64,000 nt of DNA, taken from NCBI RefSeq assembly GCF_014356525.2, contig NC_052505.1, positions 17,838,885-17,902,884 of the forward strand, given 5' to 3'. Below are positions 10,022 to 20,579 of this stretch, piece by piece. The position numbers were made by a program, and so were the translations under genes. This DNA comes from Nilaparvata lugens. Lineage: Eukaryota; Arthropoda; Insecta; Hemiptera; Delphacidae. The first letter of the stretch is position 1; every line of letters begins with the position of its first letter. Under the pieces are notes generated by a model. That model saw only the letters and a list, made by a program, of their open reading frames with translations. It did not search any database and was not told the origin of the DNA.

Positions 10022-12259
10022 ATGAGTGAACAGGGAGAGTCTGATTCAGACGCTCAACACCAGCAGCTGACAGAGGATCAGTCGCTCGAGGACATAAACC
10101 CCGAGGTGATAGCTGACCCCAGAGTTTCCTGGATCTATAGATTGAAAAAGGATGAGGCATTCAATCTTCTACAAGATTGGGGCATAGTGTCATCTGGAAC
10201 ACTTGCTGAGTTGAGAAGGTTGTTAGTAGAACAACATAAGAAGATGGCTGTACGTTATCCCAGCCTAAGACCCGGAATAATGAGCGGAAGCAGTGGGGAA
10301 ACTAAACACTTGGTGACAGGTACCCATACTGAGGTTAGAACCAATATTCACACAAACCCCCTCATGGACCCAGGGGCGGTATGTGACAAGGTAAGAAGCT
10401 GGAGACTGTCATTCGACGGCCAATCAGATGCTCCCAGCTTCTTGGAAAGGCTAGACGAGCTACAACAAGCCTATGGGCTCACTGGCAACCAGCTACTAGT
10501 CGCGCTGCCTGAATTACTGGCTGGTAAAGCTACTCTATGGATGCGTAATCGTCGTGACCAGTGGAAATCATGGGACAATTTTGTGACAGATTTCAGATCA
10601 CACTACTACCCACTTACCTATGAGGAGGACCTCGAGAATCTAATTCAGGCAAGGAAGCAAAGGGAAGGTGAATCGTTTGACGAATTTCTCGAAGATGTAC
10701 TGACACTCATGAGGCGTCGAGGAGGTTTTACAGACGAGAATAAATTACAGAGAGTGTATAAGAATCTCTTCTCACGGTACAAATTGTATATTCGGCAATC
10801 AGATGTTCATAGTATCAACGAATTGGAAAAATTCGCGAGGGAGTATGAACAAATAAAAGCAGAGGAGAAACAGAATAGACAGAATTCGAGAGTTCACATG
10901 ATTGAGGACACGAAAAAGATTACAAGGCTCAAGGTTGAGACAGTTATAACCCCTACTAGTAACAGACCATCTCTTAGTGAGTCTGAACCCATGTGTGGGC
11001 AATACAAGAGACTGGGGCACTGGAGATCAAACTGTCCCGAAATCCTGCCATGTAAAAGGTGCGGAAAGAGAGCACTGGAATGTACCTGTGATGAGCAAAA
11101 GGAGAATAAGATTCCAAACAAGACAGCAGTGATGCGAACGGCACAAAGGATTCCTGTGATTGAAGAGTCATCAAGGGACAACAGACTATTCATCACCGTG
11201 ACAATCGGCGGTAAAAAGTGTCGGGCATTACTAGATACTGGCGCTGAAGCTAATTATATAAGTAACGAGGTCTATGAAGTCCTCCGGAAAATAGGGATGA
11301 TACGGAAAGAGCCAGTACGTCACCAAGCAATATTAGCTGATGGACGGCCTACCCTCTTGAATGGGAAGGTGACGACTAACATAACTATAGAACAAATCAC
11401 AGTTCCACTAGCGGCATCTATAATGGAAGGACTTGGACAAGAGTTGCTATTAGGCATGGAAATTATGCGTGAAAACAGGGTGAATATTCACACATTCACG
11501 AGAGAGGTGGAGTGGGATCCTCCTCAACTGAATCCTTCAAGTCCGCTTATTATGTCGCGATCTCTCTTATTGGGGACTAAGACAACTGCAGTCCCAACAA
11601 TATCAGCTATAGATTCCGATTCTCAGGACAACAAGAGTCGCAACAGAAGGATGTTCAAGCAGGTTGGCTTGAATGGAGTCAAACTCGATGCCTTGATTGA
11701 TAGCAAGACGGAGATGTCATATATTCCAAGGCAAGAATCCTGGAGCAACATTGTGATGGATCACTGTGATGGAATGAACGACTCTGAACGACAGGCCGCG
11801 ATTTATGCTCCAACTGTCAGAGCAAAGACTTTGAACTCTGAGAAAGTTAGGATGGAACGAATGCCACCTCATGGCAAGTCGGAATCTAGCCCAGCAGTCG
11901 AAATGGAGAGGATAACTCGAGGTGAGATACCAGCCTCCACAGACCAACTGACAGCCCCGCTTCACATGACAAAACAGAGGGTGATAGTGAAAGGATCAGA
12001 GTCACCCTTAAATAACAAAGAGACGGTTGAGGTCACAGTGAGGCGAATTCCAGCTCGTGTTGAGTCAGATGTTAGTCTCACGGTCAACACAGAGCAGATA
12101 GTCCCACAGGATCCCAGACCAGGCCCATCTAAAAATATGGATCTGGTGCTATGCCACCGCAACACAACACAAGGCAAGCACAAAAGAGCAGGTCGACCAC
12201 GCTTAAAAGTCCAATTTCCAGATGGACGATGTAAATATGTACCTGTGGACCGGGTGTAG
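10022..12259 (+). CDS. Gag-protease polyprotein without pol (745 aa)
   Basis: A single intact ORF; the chosen ATG at 10022 is the first after the primer site (the frame is open upstream into the LTR). In order: acidic N-terminus; a SAP-like helix pair (about residues 40-72, LKKDEAFNLLQDW); a retrotransposon Gag domain (about 120-280); two zinc knuckles at about 325-356, the first with Tyr in place of its second Cys (C-x2-Y-x4-H-x4-C), the second CKRCGKRALECTC; an aspartic protease with LLDTGA at 403-408 and a closing LLLGME at 476-481. A diverged second protease-like segment follows at about 543-572, with IDSKTEMSYI where IDTG would be expected. The tail GRPRLKVQFPDGRCKYVPVD resembles the C-terminal end of Gypsy integrases. 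RT, RNase H and integrase core are missing between protease and tail. It likely packages element RNA; mobilisation in trans is inferred. Confidence 0.85.
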   Translation: MSEQGESDSDAQHQQLTEDQSLEDINPEVIADPRVSWIYRLKKDEAFNLLQDWGIVSSGTLAELRRLLVEQHKKMAVRYPSLRPGIMSGSSGETKHLVTGTHTEVRTNIHTNPLMDPGAVCDKVRSWRLSFDGQSDAPSFLERLDELQQAYGLTGNQLLVALPELLAGKATLWMRNRRDQWKSWDNFVTDFRSHYYPLTYEEDLENLIQARKQREGESFDEFLEDVLTLMRRRGGFTDENKLQRVYKNLFSRYKLYIRQSDVHSINELEKFAREYEQIKAEEKQNRQNSRVHMIEDTKKITRLKVETVITPTSNRPSLSESEPMCGQYKRLGHWRSNCPEILPCKRCGKRALECTCDEQKENKIPNKTAVMRTAQRIPVIEESSRDNRLFITVTIGGKKCRALLDTGAEANYISNEVYEVLRKIGMIRKEPVRHQAILADGRPTLLNGKVTTNITIEQITVPLAASIMEGLGQELLLGMEIMRENRVNIHTFTREVEWDPPQLNPSSPLIMSRSLLLGTKTTAVPTISAIDSDSQDNKSRNRRMFKQVGLNGVKLDALIDSKTEMSYIPRQESWSNIVMDHCDGMNDSERQAAIYAPTVRAKTLNSEKVRMERMPPHGKSESSPAVEMERITRGEIPASTDQLTAPLHMTKQRVIVKGSESPLNNKETVEVTVRRIPARVESDVSLTVNTEQIVPQDPRPGPSKNMDLVLCHRNTTQGKHKRAGRPRLKVQFPDGRCKYVPVDRV

Positions 12260-12269
12260 ATGATGCTCA

Positions 12270-12372
12270 TAGTGAGTGGCATACACCTCTAAAGGTGATG
12301 CCTGGGAGGTGTACACCTCTTAAGGTGATGCCTAGATGGCTCACGCCTTTTAAGGTGGTGCCATAGAGGGCT
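12270..12372 (+). repeat. Short tandem repeats before the polypurine tract
   Basis: Three diverged units of about 32 bp, each built around CACCTCTWAAGGTGATGCCT-like sequence, lie between the ORF stop and the polypurine tract. The motif CACCTNTTAAGGTG is itself near-palindromic. Role unknown; they may contribute to RNA structure or second-strand priming. Confidence 0.55.
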
Positions 12373-12390
12373 CCGAACCCCCCCCCCCCC

Positions 12391-12404
12391 AAGTAGGAGT
12401 GGGG
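12391..12404 (+). other. Polypurine tract
   Basis: AAGTAGGAGTGGGG sits directly against the 3' LTR, preceded by a C run (12380-12390). This is the expected second-strand primer position. Confidence 0.7.
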
Positions 12405-13949
12405 TGTCACAAAGTAAAATTGTGACGAGAAAATAATAAATAATATTATTGAAAGACGCTCGGCTATCAGCAATGCTAGCCGACCGCGGAGATAAGGGAG
12501 GTACCGATGGCGCACCATCTTCCGCGCATCAAGACAATTTCCACCGCCTCTGGCGGCGGCTCAACTCCATCCCCTCCACTTTGGGGGAGTATTTAAAGGC
12601 CGGACGAGCCCCAGACCACAGCATTCCGCTCACAAACCTTCCTGCTCCTGGTACAGCGGCCCATTGGCTGCCGTACGTCCCTGTCCTCCCATCTACCTAG
12701 GGCACAGCGGACCGTTGTCTGCCGTCCCTGTCCTCCCATCTACCTAGGGCACAGCGGACCGTGTCTGCCGTCCCTGTCCTCCCATCTCCCTAGGGCACAG
12801 CGGACCGTTGTCTGCCGTCCCTGTCCTCCCATTTCCCCAGGGCACAGCGGACCGTTGTCTGCCGTCCCTGACCTCCCATCTCCCTAGGGCACAGCGGACC
12901 GTTGTCTGCCGTCCCTGTCCTCCATTTCCCCAGGGCACAGCGGACCGTTGTCTGCCGTCCCTGTCCTCCCATTTCCCCAGGGCACAGCGGACCGTTGTCT
13001 GCCGTCCCTGACCTTCCATTCCCCCAGGGCACAGCGGACCGTTGTCTGCCGTCCCTGTCCTCCCATCTCCCTAGGGCACAGCGGACCGTTGTCTGCCGTC
13101 CCTGTCCTCCCATCTCCCTAGGGCACAGCGGACCGTTGTCTGCCGTCCCTGTCCTCCCATTTCCCCAGGGCACAGCGGACCGTTGTCTGCCGTCCCTGAC
13201 CTCCCATCTCCCTAGGGCACAGCGGACCGTTGTCTGCCGTCCTGTCCTCCCATTTCCCCAGGGCACAGCGGACCGTTGTCTGCCGTCCCTGACCTCCCAT
13301 TCCCCCAGGGCACAGCGGACCGTTGTCTGCCGTCCCTGTCCTCCCATCTCCCTAGGGCACAGCGGACCGTTGTCTGCCGTCCCTGTCCTCCCATTTCCCC
13401 AGGGCACAGCGGACCGTTGTCTGCCGTCCCTATTCTTCCTTCTCCCCAGGGCACAGCGGACCGTTGTCTGCCGTCCCTATTCTTTCTATCCCCTCAGGGC
13501 ACAGCGGACCGTTGTCTGCCGTCCCTATTCTTCCTTCTCCCCAGGGCACAGCGGACCGTTGTCTGCCGTCCCTATTCTTCCTTCTCCCCAGGGCACAGCG
13601 GACCGTTGTCTGCCGTCCCTATTCTTCCTTCTCCCCAGGGCACAGCGGACCGTTGTCTGCCGTCCCTATCCTGTCTGTCCTTCCTTTTCCTACTTCACTG
13701 GAGCGGAACCGAGGCCGTAAGGCCGATACAAAATTACATCAAAGTGGTGTCATCAGAGAAGAGAGCGACCTTCACGCCGTCAGAAGCACCAGGAGGTGCT
13801 GTTCTCGCCAGCTGAGGCACAAAGAAGAAGGAAGAGGAACTTCGACTTGCCTCCTTTCCCCGCCCACATTACGACTGAGCGAAGTCATCCAGGAGCAACA
13901 CCTGGGTATCAATCACCCACCTCTGAAGCTACTCAGGGTGCACGTGATA
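12405..13949 (+). repeat. 3' LTR
   Basis: Starts TGTCACAAAGTAAAATTGTG and ends ACGTGATA, followed by the GAAT duplication (13950-13953). It has a TATA box at 12590-12597 and about 20 minisatellite units (12670-13667). Near identity with the 5' LTR shows recent insertion. Confidence 0.9.
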
Positions 13950-13953
13950 GAAT

Positions 13954-14293
13954 AAGTTATTCAATTTACCAGAAATAACTCAGCTGAAAGTTATTTCTAG
14001 TAAATTGAATAACTATCTCAGAAATTGATATTTTCAGAAAACTTTTGTTTTAATGGATCAACAATACCATGAAAAATCTATCCTCTTAATCTCATGGATT
14101 TATCTCTTACCGAATTTGAAATTTTCTGTCCCAAAAATTTAAACTTTAGGCGCTCATATCTCAAAAAGTGATGATCAGAAAAAAAATGTTTACCTGAGAA
14201 AACTTTTTCATTTTGATAGCTTGATGATATACGAATCAAAAAACTTGAAAAAATATCACGAGTAGAAAGTTTATTTTTAGTCTTTGCACAGCC
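13954..14293 (-). mobile_element. Fold-back transposon, right arm
   Basis: Inverted partner of 7800-8433, ending CTTTGCACAGCC|TTAA. Next to the LTR lies a hairpin with arms 13956-13980 and 13989-14013, probably the original centre of the element. It is shorter than the left arm because it carries only one of the roughly 175-bp units. Confidence 0.65.
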
Positions 14294-14426
14294 TTAAATG
14301 CTGTAGTTGGAATAGACTAAGACTATAATTGCAATATCTTAGTAATTTCCATCTGTAGTTCGGAACAGTCTTTCTCTCTTGTCGTGGAGTTAATGCTGTG
14401 GTCAATACTCATATCTATTAACATTG

Positions 14427-14495
14427 GCTCCTGTAACATGACTATGAGATAACCAAAGCCATGATTATTCATAGATTCAATAGTGTTGGAAACAG
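14427..14495 (+). repeat. Direct copy of 7706-7780
   Basis: GGCTCCTGTAACATGACTAT to GTGTTGGAAACAGTT matches the segment left of the fold-back element in the same orientation with several differences. Either a pre-existing repeat or a duplication linked to the element. Confidence 0.55.
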
Positions 14496-14522
14496 TTTTT
14501 CCTCTTGTGAATTAGTGGAGGT

Positions 14523-15296
14523 TATACTATGTGGAAAATAGCGAGAGTTAGTAAGGAATATGGATTGGACATTAACATACAAAAATCCAAAATTATGGTT
14601 ATCAGCAAAAACAAGATTGACAACATCCAGCTATTCATCAACGATCAGCCAATAGAGAGAGTCAAACACACCACATACCTGGGAACATGCATAAATGAGA
14701 ACTGAGATACAACTCAAGAAATCACAACACGAATTGCCAAAACCACAACTGCCTTTAACCCTAAAGAGACTTTTTTTCTGTTCTGCAGTTGAGTGCTTTA
14801 CTTTTGATTTCTGTATGCACTGGGAACAAAAATGATTAAGAAATCATGAAGTATGTTCTAAGTAATTGTTTTTTCCATATTTTTCAAAGAAAAATGAAAA
14901 ATTAAATTGGGGTGTTGAACACCCCAGTGTGTCTACTGTGTTAGCATAAAGTAAGTGTGTCTCTGTAGGGTTAACAAAGTGAGTAAACTCTTCAGAAGTC
15001 ATGATCATACTCTTGAAACAAAGGTGAAACTTCTGAGATGTTACATCTTTTCTGTTTTCTTGTATGGAGCAGAATCTTGGACACTCAATGAAAACATATA
15101 CAAGAGAATAGAAGCCTTTGAAATTCGACTTTATCGGAGAATGCTAAGGATATCATGAACAGAACATGTCACAAATGAAGAGGTACTGAGAAGAATGAAT
15201 AAACAAAGGGAAATTATGAACACTATCAAGATCCAAAAACTGCAATATCTGGGCAATGTCATGAGAAACGACTCCAGGTACTTTTTACTCCAGACG
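14523..15296 (+). pseudogene. LINE reverse-transcriptase C-terminal relic, interrupted by a MITE
   Basis: Translates as a non-LTR retrotransposon pol tail: KIARVSKEYGLDINIQKSKI..., a YLGTCINEN segment, then KVSKLFRSHDHTLETKVKLL, LYGAESWTLNE and YRRMLRIS. In-frame stops follow INEN and RMLRIS, so it is dead. A 212-bp MITE sits at 14759-14970; joining 14758 to 14975 keeps one reading frame across the junction, showing the insertion hit a LINE copy. A Helitron fragment truncates the 3' side at about 15297. Confidence 0.75.
14759..14970. mobile_element. piggyBac-type MITE (212 bp)
   Basis: Ends CCCTAAAGAGAC and GTCTCTGTAGGG are 11/12 inverted repeats, and TTAA flanks both sides (14755-14758 and 14971-14974). 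TTAA duplication with CCCT ends is the piggyBac signature. No coding capacity. It interrupts a LINE relic precisely. Confidence 0.85.
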
Positions 15297-15467
15297 TCTG
15301 GACCCCCGACTGGATCGTCCTAACATATGATGAAAATGCTCAAATGAAAAATTCAGGCGAGCGAAGCGAGCCTGCTGATCTCATTCTTGGACGATCCAGT
15401 CGGGGGTCCAGGGGGTGGAGCCCCCTGGCTAGACGGATATGGCGAACGAAGTGAGCCTGACGTCTAG
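15297..15467 (+). mobile_element. Helitron-like 3' end fragment
   Basis: Contains the ACCCCCGACTGGATCGTCC block, GCGAGCGAAGCGAGCC, its inverted partner, and ends GACGTCTAG|T. It is 5'-truncated against the LINE relic. Same family as 3753-4405. Confidence 0.65.
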
Positions 15468-15604
15468 TTCTATGTATCCTAAATCCTATATATCCTTAAT
15501 CTTATAGTGACAACTATCCCAGTCACTGTCCTATAGTTAGATATCATTATATAATATATCCTATAGAAACAGCTATCCTAGTCACTGTACTATAATTAGA
15601 TTTA

Positions 15605-15713
15605 AATATAAAGAAAATAAATAACAATCTCAGTACCCTTTTTTTAAAAAAATTTATCACGACTATTTTTAAAAAAAAAAGATACTGAGATTGTTATTTA
15701 TTTTCTTTATATT
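15605..15713. repeat. Inverted repeat (31-bp arms)
   Basis: Arms 15605-15635 and 15683-15713 (AATAAATAACAATCTCAGTA core) flank a T-run/A-run loop. Probably a tiny MITE or hairpin; no target duplication is clear. Confidence 0.6.
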
Positions 15714-15785
15714 TATATTACAAGTAGCCCTATACAGGAAAGAGATATATAATTAGATTTTTTACTTCAATCTATCAGTATTTGT

Positions 15786-15855
15786 CTAATAGGAAGCATT
15801 GATGTTAATCATAGGTAATGCTGACAGATTAAAGTGAATTTCACTGTAGAATCTA
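15786..15855. repeat. Dispersed GGAAGCATTGATG / CTGACAG..TTAAAGTGAA motif
   Basis: GGAAGCATTGATG followed by GCTGACAGATTAAAGTGAAT. Related copies are inverted at 35211-35272, partial at 61796-61832, 63361-63390 and 63810-63848. A dispersed repeat end of unknown type. Confidence 0.5.
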
Positions 15856-16124
15856 TTCACCTTGTTAATTTCAAGCAGGCTTAACCAATGAGCAAAGTCG
15901 ATGGATCGCATAGCCATAACCGCAAATTGAGGCGTGCAAATTAATTGAGCGCTAAATGATACGCTCTCACTCAACACCCAAGTCTTCATTCAAAGTTTCA
16001 TAATGTCTTTGACAATAATTATTATTATCATTGAGACGACGTAGCGGATCCGTGCAACTTCAAATTGTGATTAAAGTAGCAAAATTATGTAACTTTGCTT
16101 TGTCGCCGCTGAGAAAGTTTAGTA

Positions 16125-17105
16125 GAAGAATGGAAGGAAATGATGGTGAAGGGTAGGGAGAAGAAGGAAGATGGAATGAGAAGGAGGTGGTGGAGGAGTG
16201 AGAGGTAAGGGAGAAGAAGAAAGAGGGAATAGGAAGAAGGTGGAGGATGAGTTAAAGTGAAGGTAGAAAAAATATGGAAGAAAAGAAATAATGGATAGCG
16301 TCATATTTATAATGTTATATCCCAATGCGAATTATGAAGATTGAATAAAAAGATAGAGAAAAGTAATGTCAATTCTACCACGATTTTAGAGTAGAAGGAA
16401 GTGGTGTAGGAGGGAGAGTGGAGGTCGAAGAAGAAAGAGGGAATGAGAAGGAGATGGTGGAGGAGTGAGGAGGAAGAAAGAAGAAAGAAGAAGGAAGAGG
16501 GAATGGGAAGTGAGGATGAGTTGGAGTGAAGGAAGAAGAGAATCAAAAAGATGAAAGAAAAGGATATAATGGATGGCGTAATATTTATAAAGTTATCCCA
16601 ATGAAAATTATCAAGATTGAAGAAAAAGATTGAGAGAAGTAATGTCAATTCTATCATGATTTTAGAGAAACTGAAGGAAGGTTGAGAAGTAAGAGAAAAG
16701 AGGGCGTTGAGATAGAGTAGGGTTTTGAGACAGAGGGAGACAGAGTGATAATGTGACTGGCAGTGATGACGTCACAACGTAAACAGTGTACGTGTGTATC
16801 GGAGCCATGTATCACTCCCATTTGACCGCTGGGCGCTACTTGTCTATGTCCGTAAGAGGATAAGGATTGGAAAGAGAAAAAGGAGTAGAACGAGGAGAGG
16901 AATGGAAAGAAGAAAAAGGATGAAGAGGAGAAAAATAATGAGAAGCTAGTGGTTGAGAAGGAGAAGAGAGAAAATTGTAACAGAATAAAAAGAGGAAGAG
17001 GAATACGAAGTGGAGGAATAGGAGAGAGTAGAAAATATCATTCAAGAAAAGAAACATTCAAAGGAGAAATATGTTGGAAAAGGAGAGCAGAGGGGAAAAA
17101 TAACG
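16125..17105. repeat. Purine-rich (GGA/GAA) tracts with a 250-bp duplication
   Basis: GGA/GAA-rich on the plus strand. The segments 16130-16372 and 16380-16665 are diverged tandem copies: each runs from a GGAAGTGGTG-type stretch to ATAATGGATRGCGT, ATTTATAA and a closing GTAATGTCAATTCTA. Antisense Ser/Phe/Leu ORFs are low-complexity shadows. Confidence 0.75.
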
Positions 17106-17219
17106 AAGAACAACAAAAAGTTGCAAAGTCACTCTAAAATTCTGTGGTGACTGAAAAAGTGCACTAAAAGCTCTTTGAGGATTTATGCATGCTCCAAATA
17201 ATAATTAACGCTTGTCAAA

Positions 17220-17350
17220 GGGTGGAAGGAAGTGGTGAAGGAAGGAATGAGGAGGAGGAGGATAATGTTGATGAGGAGGAGAAGGAGGAGGAGGAGAAGG
17301 AGGAGGAGGAGAAGGAGGATAAGGATGATGAGGGGGAGTAGGAGGGGAAG
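17220..17350. repeat. (GGA)n-rich microsatellite
   Basis: GAGGAGGAGAAGGAGGAGG-type runs. All six frames give homopolymer-like peptides, so no gene is called. Confidence 0.85.
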
Positions 17351-19490
17351 AAGAACGCGTAAAAACATCATCGTGGGTAGGCAAATTAGTGAACAAGCTC
17401 TGTCATATTTTATGACTGAGAAAACGGTAAGGCAACGCTTCTCTATGAATACGACCTGGAGATGTTTGGAGATGGTTCATATTTATTAACGATTCTCAAG
17501 AACTAACTCAGCCTAGCACAAATTTGTTTTCCAACAGCCTATAACAGCAACCTATCCGTACTATTCCACAGTAATCTATGTCTCTCATTAAACCCAGACA
17601 GTTCTTTGTGGATCTAATATCCGGTATGAGCAAGTGAATGGTTTTGAGAACGTCGGAAGCGCCCGTGGCGGGATTTCTATGGAATAATATTTGGAAAGAA
17701 TTATTATTGAACTAGTTTGGACTTCATGAATACCCTCTATGGAGCCTTATACTAGATCCTTAGTGTTTATAGAGCCTTAGATTTGCTTGGTCACTATAAA
17801 TGTAGGTGCAAAGCGGCCCTAAGTTAAGTTTTGATCTAATCATTTTAAAGTTATAGTTTTTGTAACCGGTGGTGGTATCTTTTTCTCTAATTGATTAATC
17901 TTCGAAAACATGAAATATATAAGAATACATGTGGTTCGATAGTCATTCTTGCAGACTATACCACCGCTGGCCACCAATGTAAACGGAGGGGGATGTTTGT
18001 TTCTACTCTTCTATAATTATTTGCTAAAATTATGCTAAAGTTTACTGCTATTAAATCATCTACCGGTATTTGAATCCTCTATTGGTTGGGAGCTTTTAGT
18101 GGATTCGTTCATTCAAATGCACAGATTATCATCATTATCTAATGGTCACCTATTTTAGCAACTAGCAACTACGAGCCAGGAACTTCAATGAAAAATACTA
18201 ATAAAATTCAACTCCAGGTTTATTGAACTCTAAATATATAGAACGAATTAATAAAAGTCAGGTAACATGTCAAATTTTCAAACAGAACAAAGTTATTCAG
18301 CAATCGATTCAGGTCAAGAAGACATACTCAATTTTTTTTAATCTATACATTTTGGGAACCTGCTAACTTGCTGCATTTAAATTCGGGCCTCGGTCATTCT
18401 ATGTTGCTAAATTTTGAGCTATAATACGACAACAAAAGTTTGGCACTCACCATTTTTACAATTTAAATTTCAACTCTTCAGAAACACACACATACGATTT
18501 AAGAAAACTCACTATACTGGAACTATAATAACACAAATAATTTTCTGGTTCTACTCTCACTAACAATATTAAATTTTGGTTTCTATTTAACTACATAAAA
18601 AATACTGATAACTAAAAAACTTTTCAATTTGTCCCTCTGGATGGGCAACAGACCCATTCAGAGGACCGAGGCTCGCGCACCATTACATGTTTTCCGTTCA
18701 CGTCTCAATACCAACTGTCGCCTTTTCACTGAAAATTATTCCTCCTCCATGAGCGTTGAGCATAACTTCCAGCGGAAAAGCCAAAGCTGCAAAAAGGTCA
18801 ATGCTCGTATAATTTTCAAATACAGTGGCTTTTTCGACATGAAATTGAAACTGCATTTGAAAAATGCACGAAAATTGCTTTAACTTTGACAACTGAGCAA
18901 CAAGTTAGCAAATTCAAACAAGACAGAGTCAATTCTCACACTAAAAACGCAGGGTTCAACATACAGTTAAAATCAAAGTTCATTTCAGTTCAAAAACCTG
19001 AAAAACAATATAAGAAACACAAAAACAACTACAATAATACCCTCTCAATATCACACTATTACATTTTCATCAATCCCTTATCTAATCGATGCTCCATGCT
19101 AACAAATATTATCATTGCATGTTTCAATATTGTGATAGTCGACAAAATATTGGTAATCTATCACATTGAGATAAAAATTACTAACTGAAGAAACTATTGA
19201 TTAAGACAGCTAGCAGTGTCCTGTCTACAATTCTATGGGAGTTATAATACAACATAATATGACTTCAACTAAAGCTGCGAACAGAACAAGTAAGTGAATA
19301 TTGATGCCACTGAACAGCTGTGCTGTTAGAAAGTATAAACACATTATTAGAAGACATCAATGTAGATATAGATGAACGTTTGGGAGCTGGAATTTTCATA
19401 TCGATCTGACCGTTCTGTTCATACCCTGTTAGGTTCGTACCTGCCCAACCTGATGAAGATAATAAAGTACCTGATAGCCGTAGCAATTAT
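17351..19490. other. No gene seen
   Basis: AT-rich sequence with only short ORFs (for example 18629-18883), none with a domain, credible splice pattern or codon bias. No terminal repeats recognised. Confidence 0.4.
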
Positions 19491-19495
19491 TGGGT

Positions 19496-19692
19496 TAAGA
19501 TAGGTCTTACCTAATCTAACCTAACCCAACCTCATCCTTAATTCACTACCAACTGCACAGCGTCAGATCTACTGTACCCCTCGTTTGGCATAAAAACCAT
19601 AGACCTAACCTAACCTAAGTCAACCTAATCCTCAATATTTCTCAATTTACTACCAACTGCACAGCATTAGTTCTACTGTACCCTGGTTTAGC
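19496..19692 (+). repeat. Duplicated segment with CCTAA telomere-like runs
   Basis: Two copies of about 110 bp, each with CCTAACC runs followed by CTACCAACTGCACAGCRTYAG and a CTACTGTACCC end. CCTAA repeats three times at 19599-19613. CCTAA is the complement of the arthropod telomere unit TTAGG, but the runs are short and interstitial. Confidence 0.5.
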
Positions 19693-20448
19693 ATATTTGG
19701 TAGCCGTAGCAATTTTTTTCTTCTGTAGTATTCGACAACTGATAAAATTTTTCTTCCCATGACCGACGATCAAGTTCCTAATAAATCTGTAAACCATCCT
19801 TGTAACAGAAAAACACGCTTGTTATACACATCCAGTCGAAGAATGATTGATGAAAGAAGGGCTTGTAATACCGACTTGGTTTAAGGGCGAGGATAAGGGA
19901 TGTTCAGCAAGAAATAAGGGTGAAAAGGGCCTGGCAAGAACATGCAAATGGGTCCTGTTTATTTAGAGTCTGATGAGTTAAGGAATATCTACCAATGAGC
20001 GAGCTATAGACTGATTCACTCTAAACATACAGTAATAGTTGAATGGCATGTATAAGTGTTATATATGAGGGGTGCTGACAGTTTATAGTGTACCGGTTTA
20101 CGACTGCTATTCACAAATACCCGCATTCATGAGGTGTGTGTCGGAGTGAGTGAGAGGGGAGTTTTTTATTCGTAATCACCCTCCTTGTCTCTCCCCCAAT
20201 CAGGTGTATGCAGACTTGCTTTCTTTTGAATTCAAACTACTTGTGAAAAACAGGGCGACGGTAACAGCTATGCTGCCTTGGTAGCAGAACTGACATCGAG
20301 ATTCATTTCAAACTTTCAGAATTCTCTGTAGATCAGATCCCTGCTATTCATTCAGCTAATGCTGACAATGTATGGAACACGCCAGAGCACAAACATAAGC
20401 TTCCAACTAATGACACCCTGCCTGCTAAATGCTGGACATATTTATCAT

Positions 20449-20512
20449 TCTTCTACTTCTTCTTCTTCCTTCTTCTTCTTCTTCTTCTTCTTCTTCTTCT
20501 TCTTCTTCCACT
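20449..20512. repeat. (TTC)n microsatellite
   Basis: Uninterrupted TTC/CTT repeats, with degenerate CT-rich sequence to about 20580. Confidence 0.9.
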
Positions 20513-20579
20513 ATCTTTTTCTCTTCTCCTTCCTTCCTTCTTTCATCTTACATTTTTTCTTCCTCTTCATTCTTCATCA

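Larger units (their letters stand above)
8434..13949 (+). mobile_element. Complete non-autonomous Ty3/Gypsy-type LTR retrotransposon
   Basis: Two near-identical LTRs (8434-9977 and 12405-13949, about 1.54 kb each), both beginning TGTCAC and ending GTGATA, flank a 2427-bp interior. The interior has a primer site at 9981, one Gag-protease ORF and a polypurine tract at 12391-12404. Flanking GAAT duplications prove an intact insertion. The LTRs differ by very few substitutions plus minisatellite copy changes, so the insertion is young. Reverse transcriptase, RNase H and integrase core are absent, so transposition would need enzymes from a related autonomous element. It sits near the centre of a fold-back element. 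Confidence 0.9.

Noticed and set aside
14759..14970. Intron inside the LINE relic
   Set aside because: Ends are CCCT...AGGG with TTAA duplications, not GT...AG; a MITE explains it fully.
19496..19692. Interstitial telomere
   Set aside because: Only short degenerate CCTAA runs embedded in a 110-bp duplication; far too few for a telomere relic.
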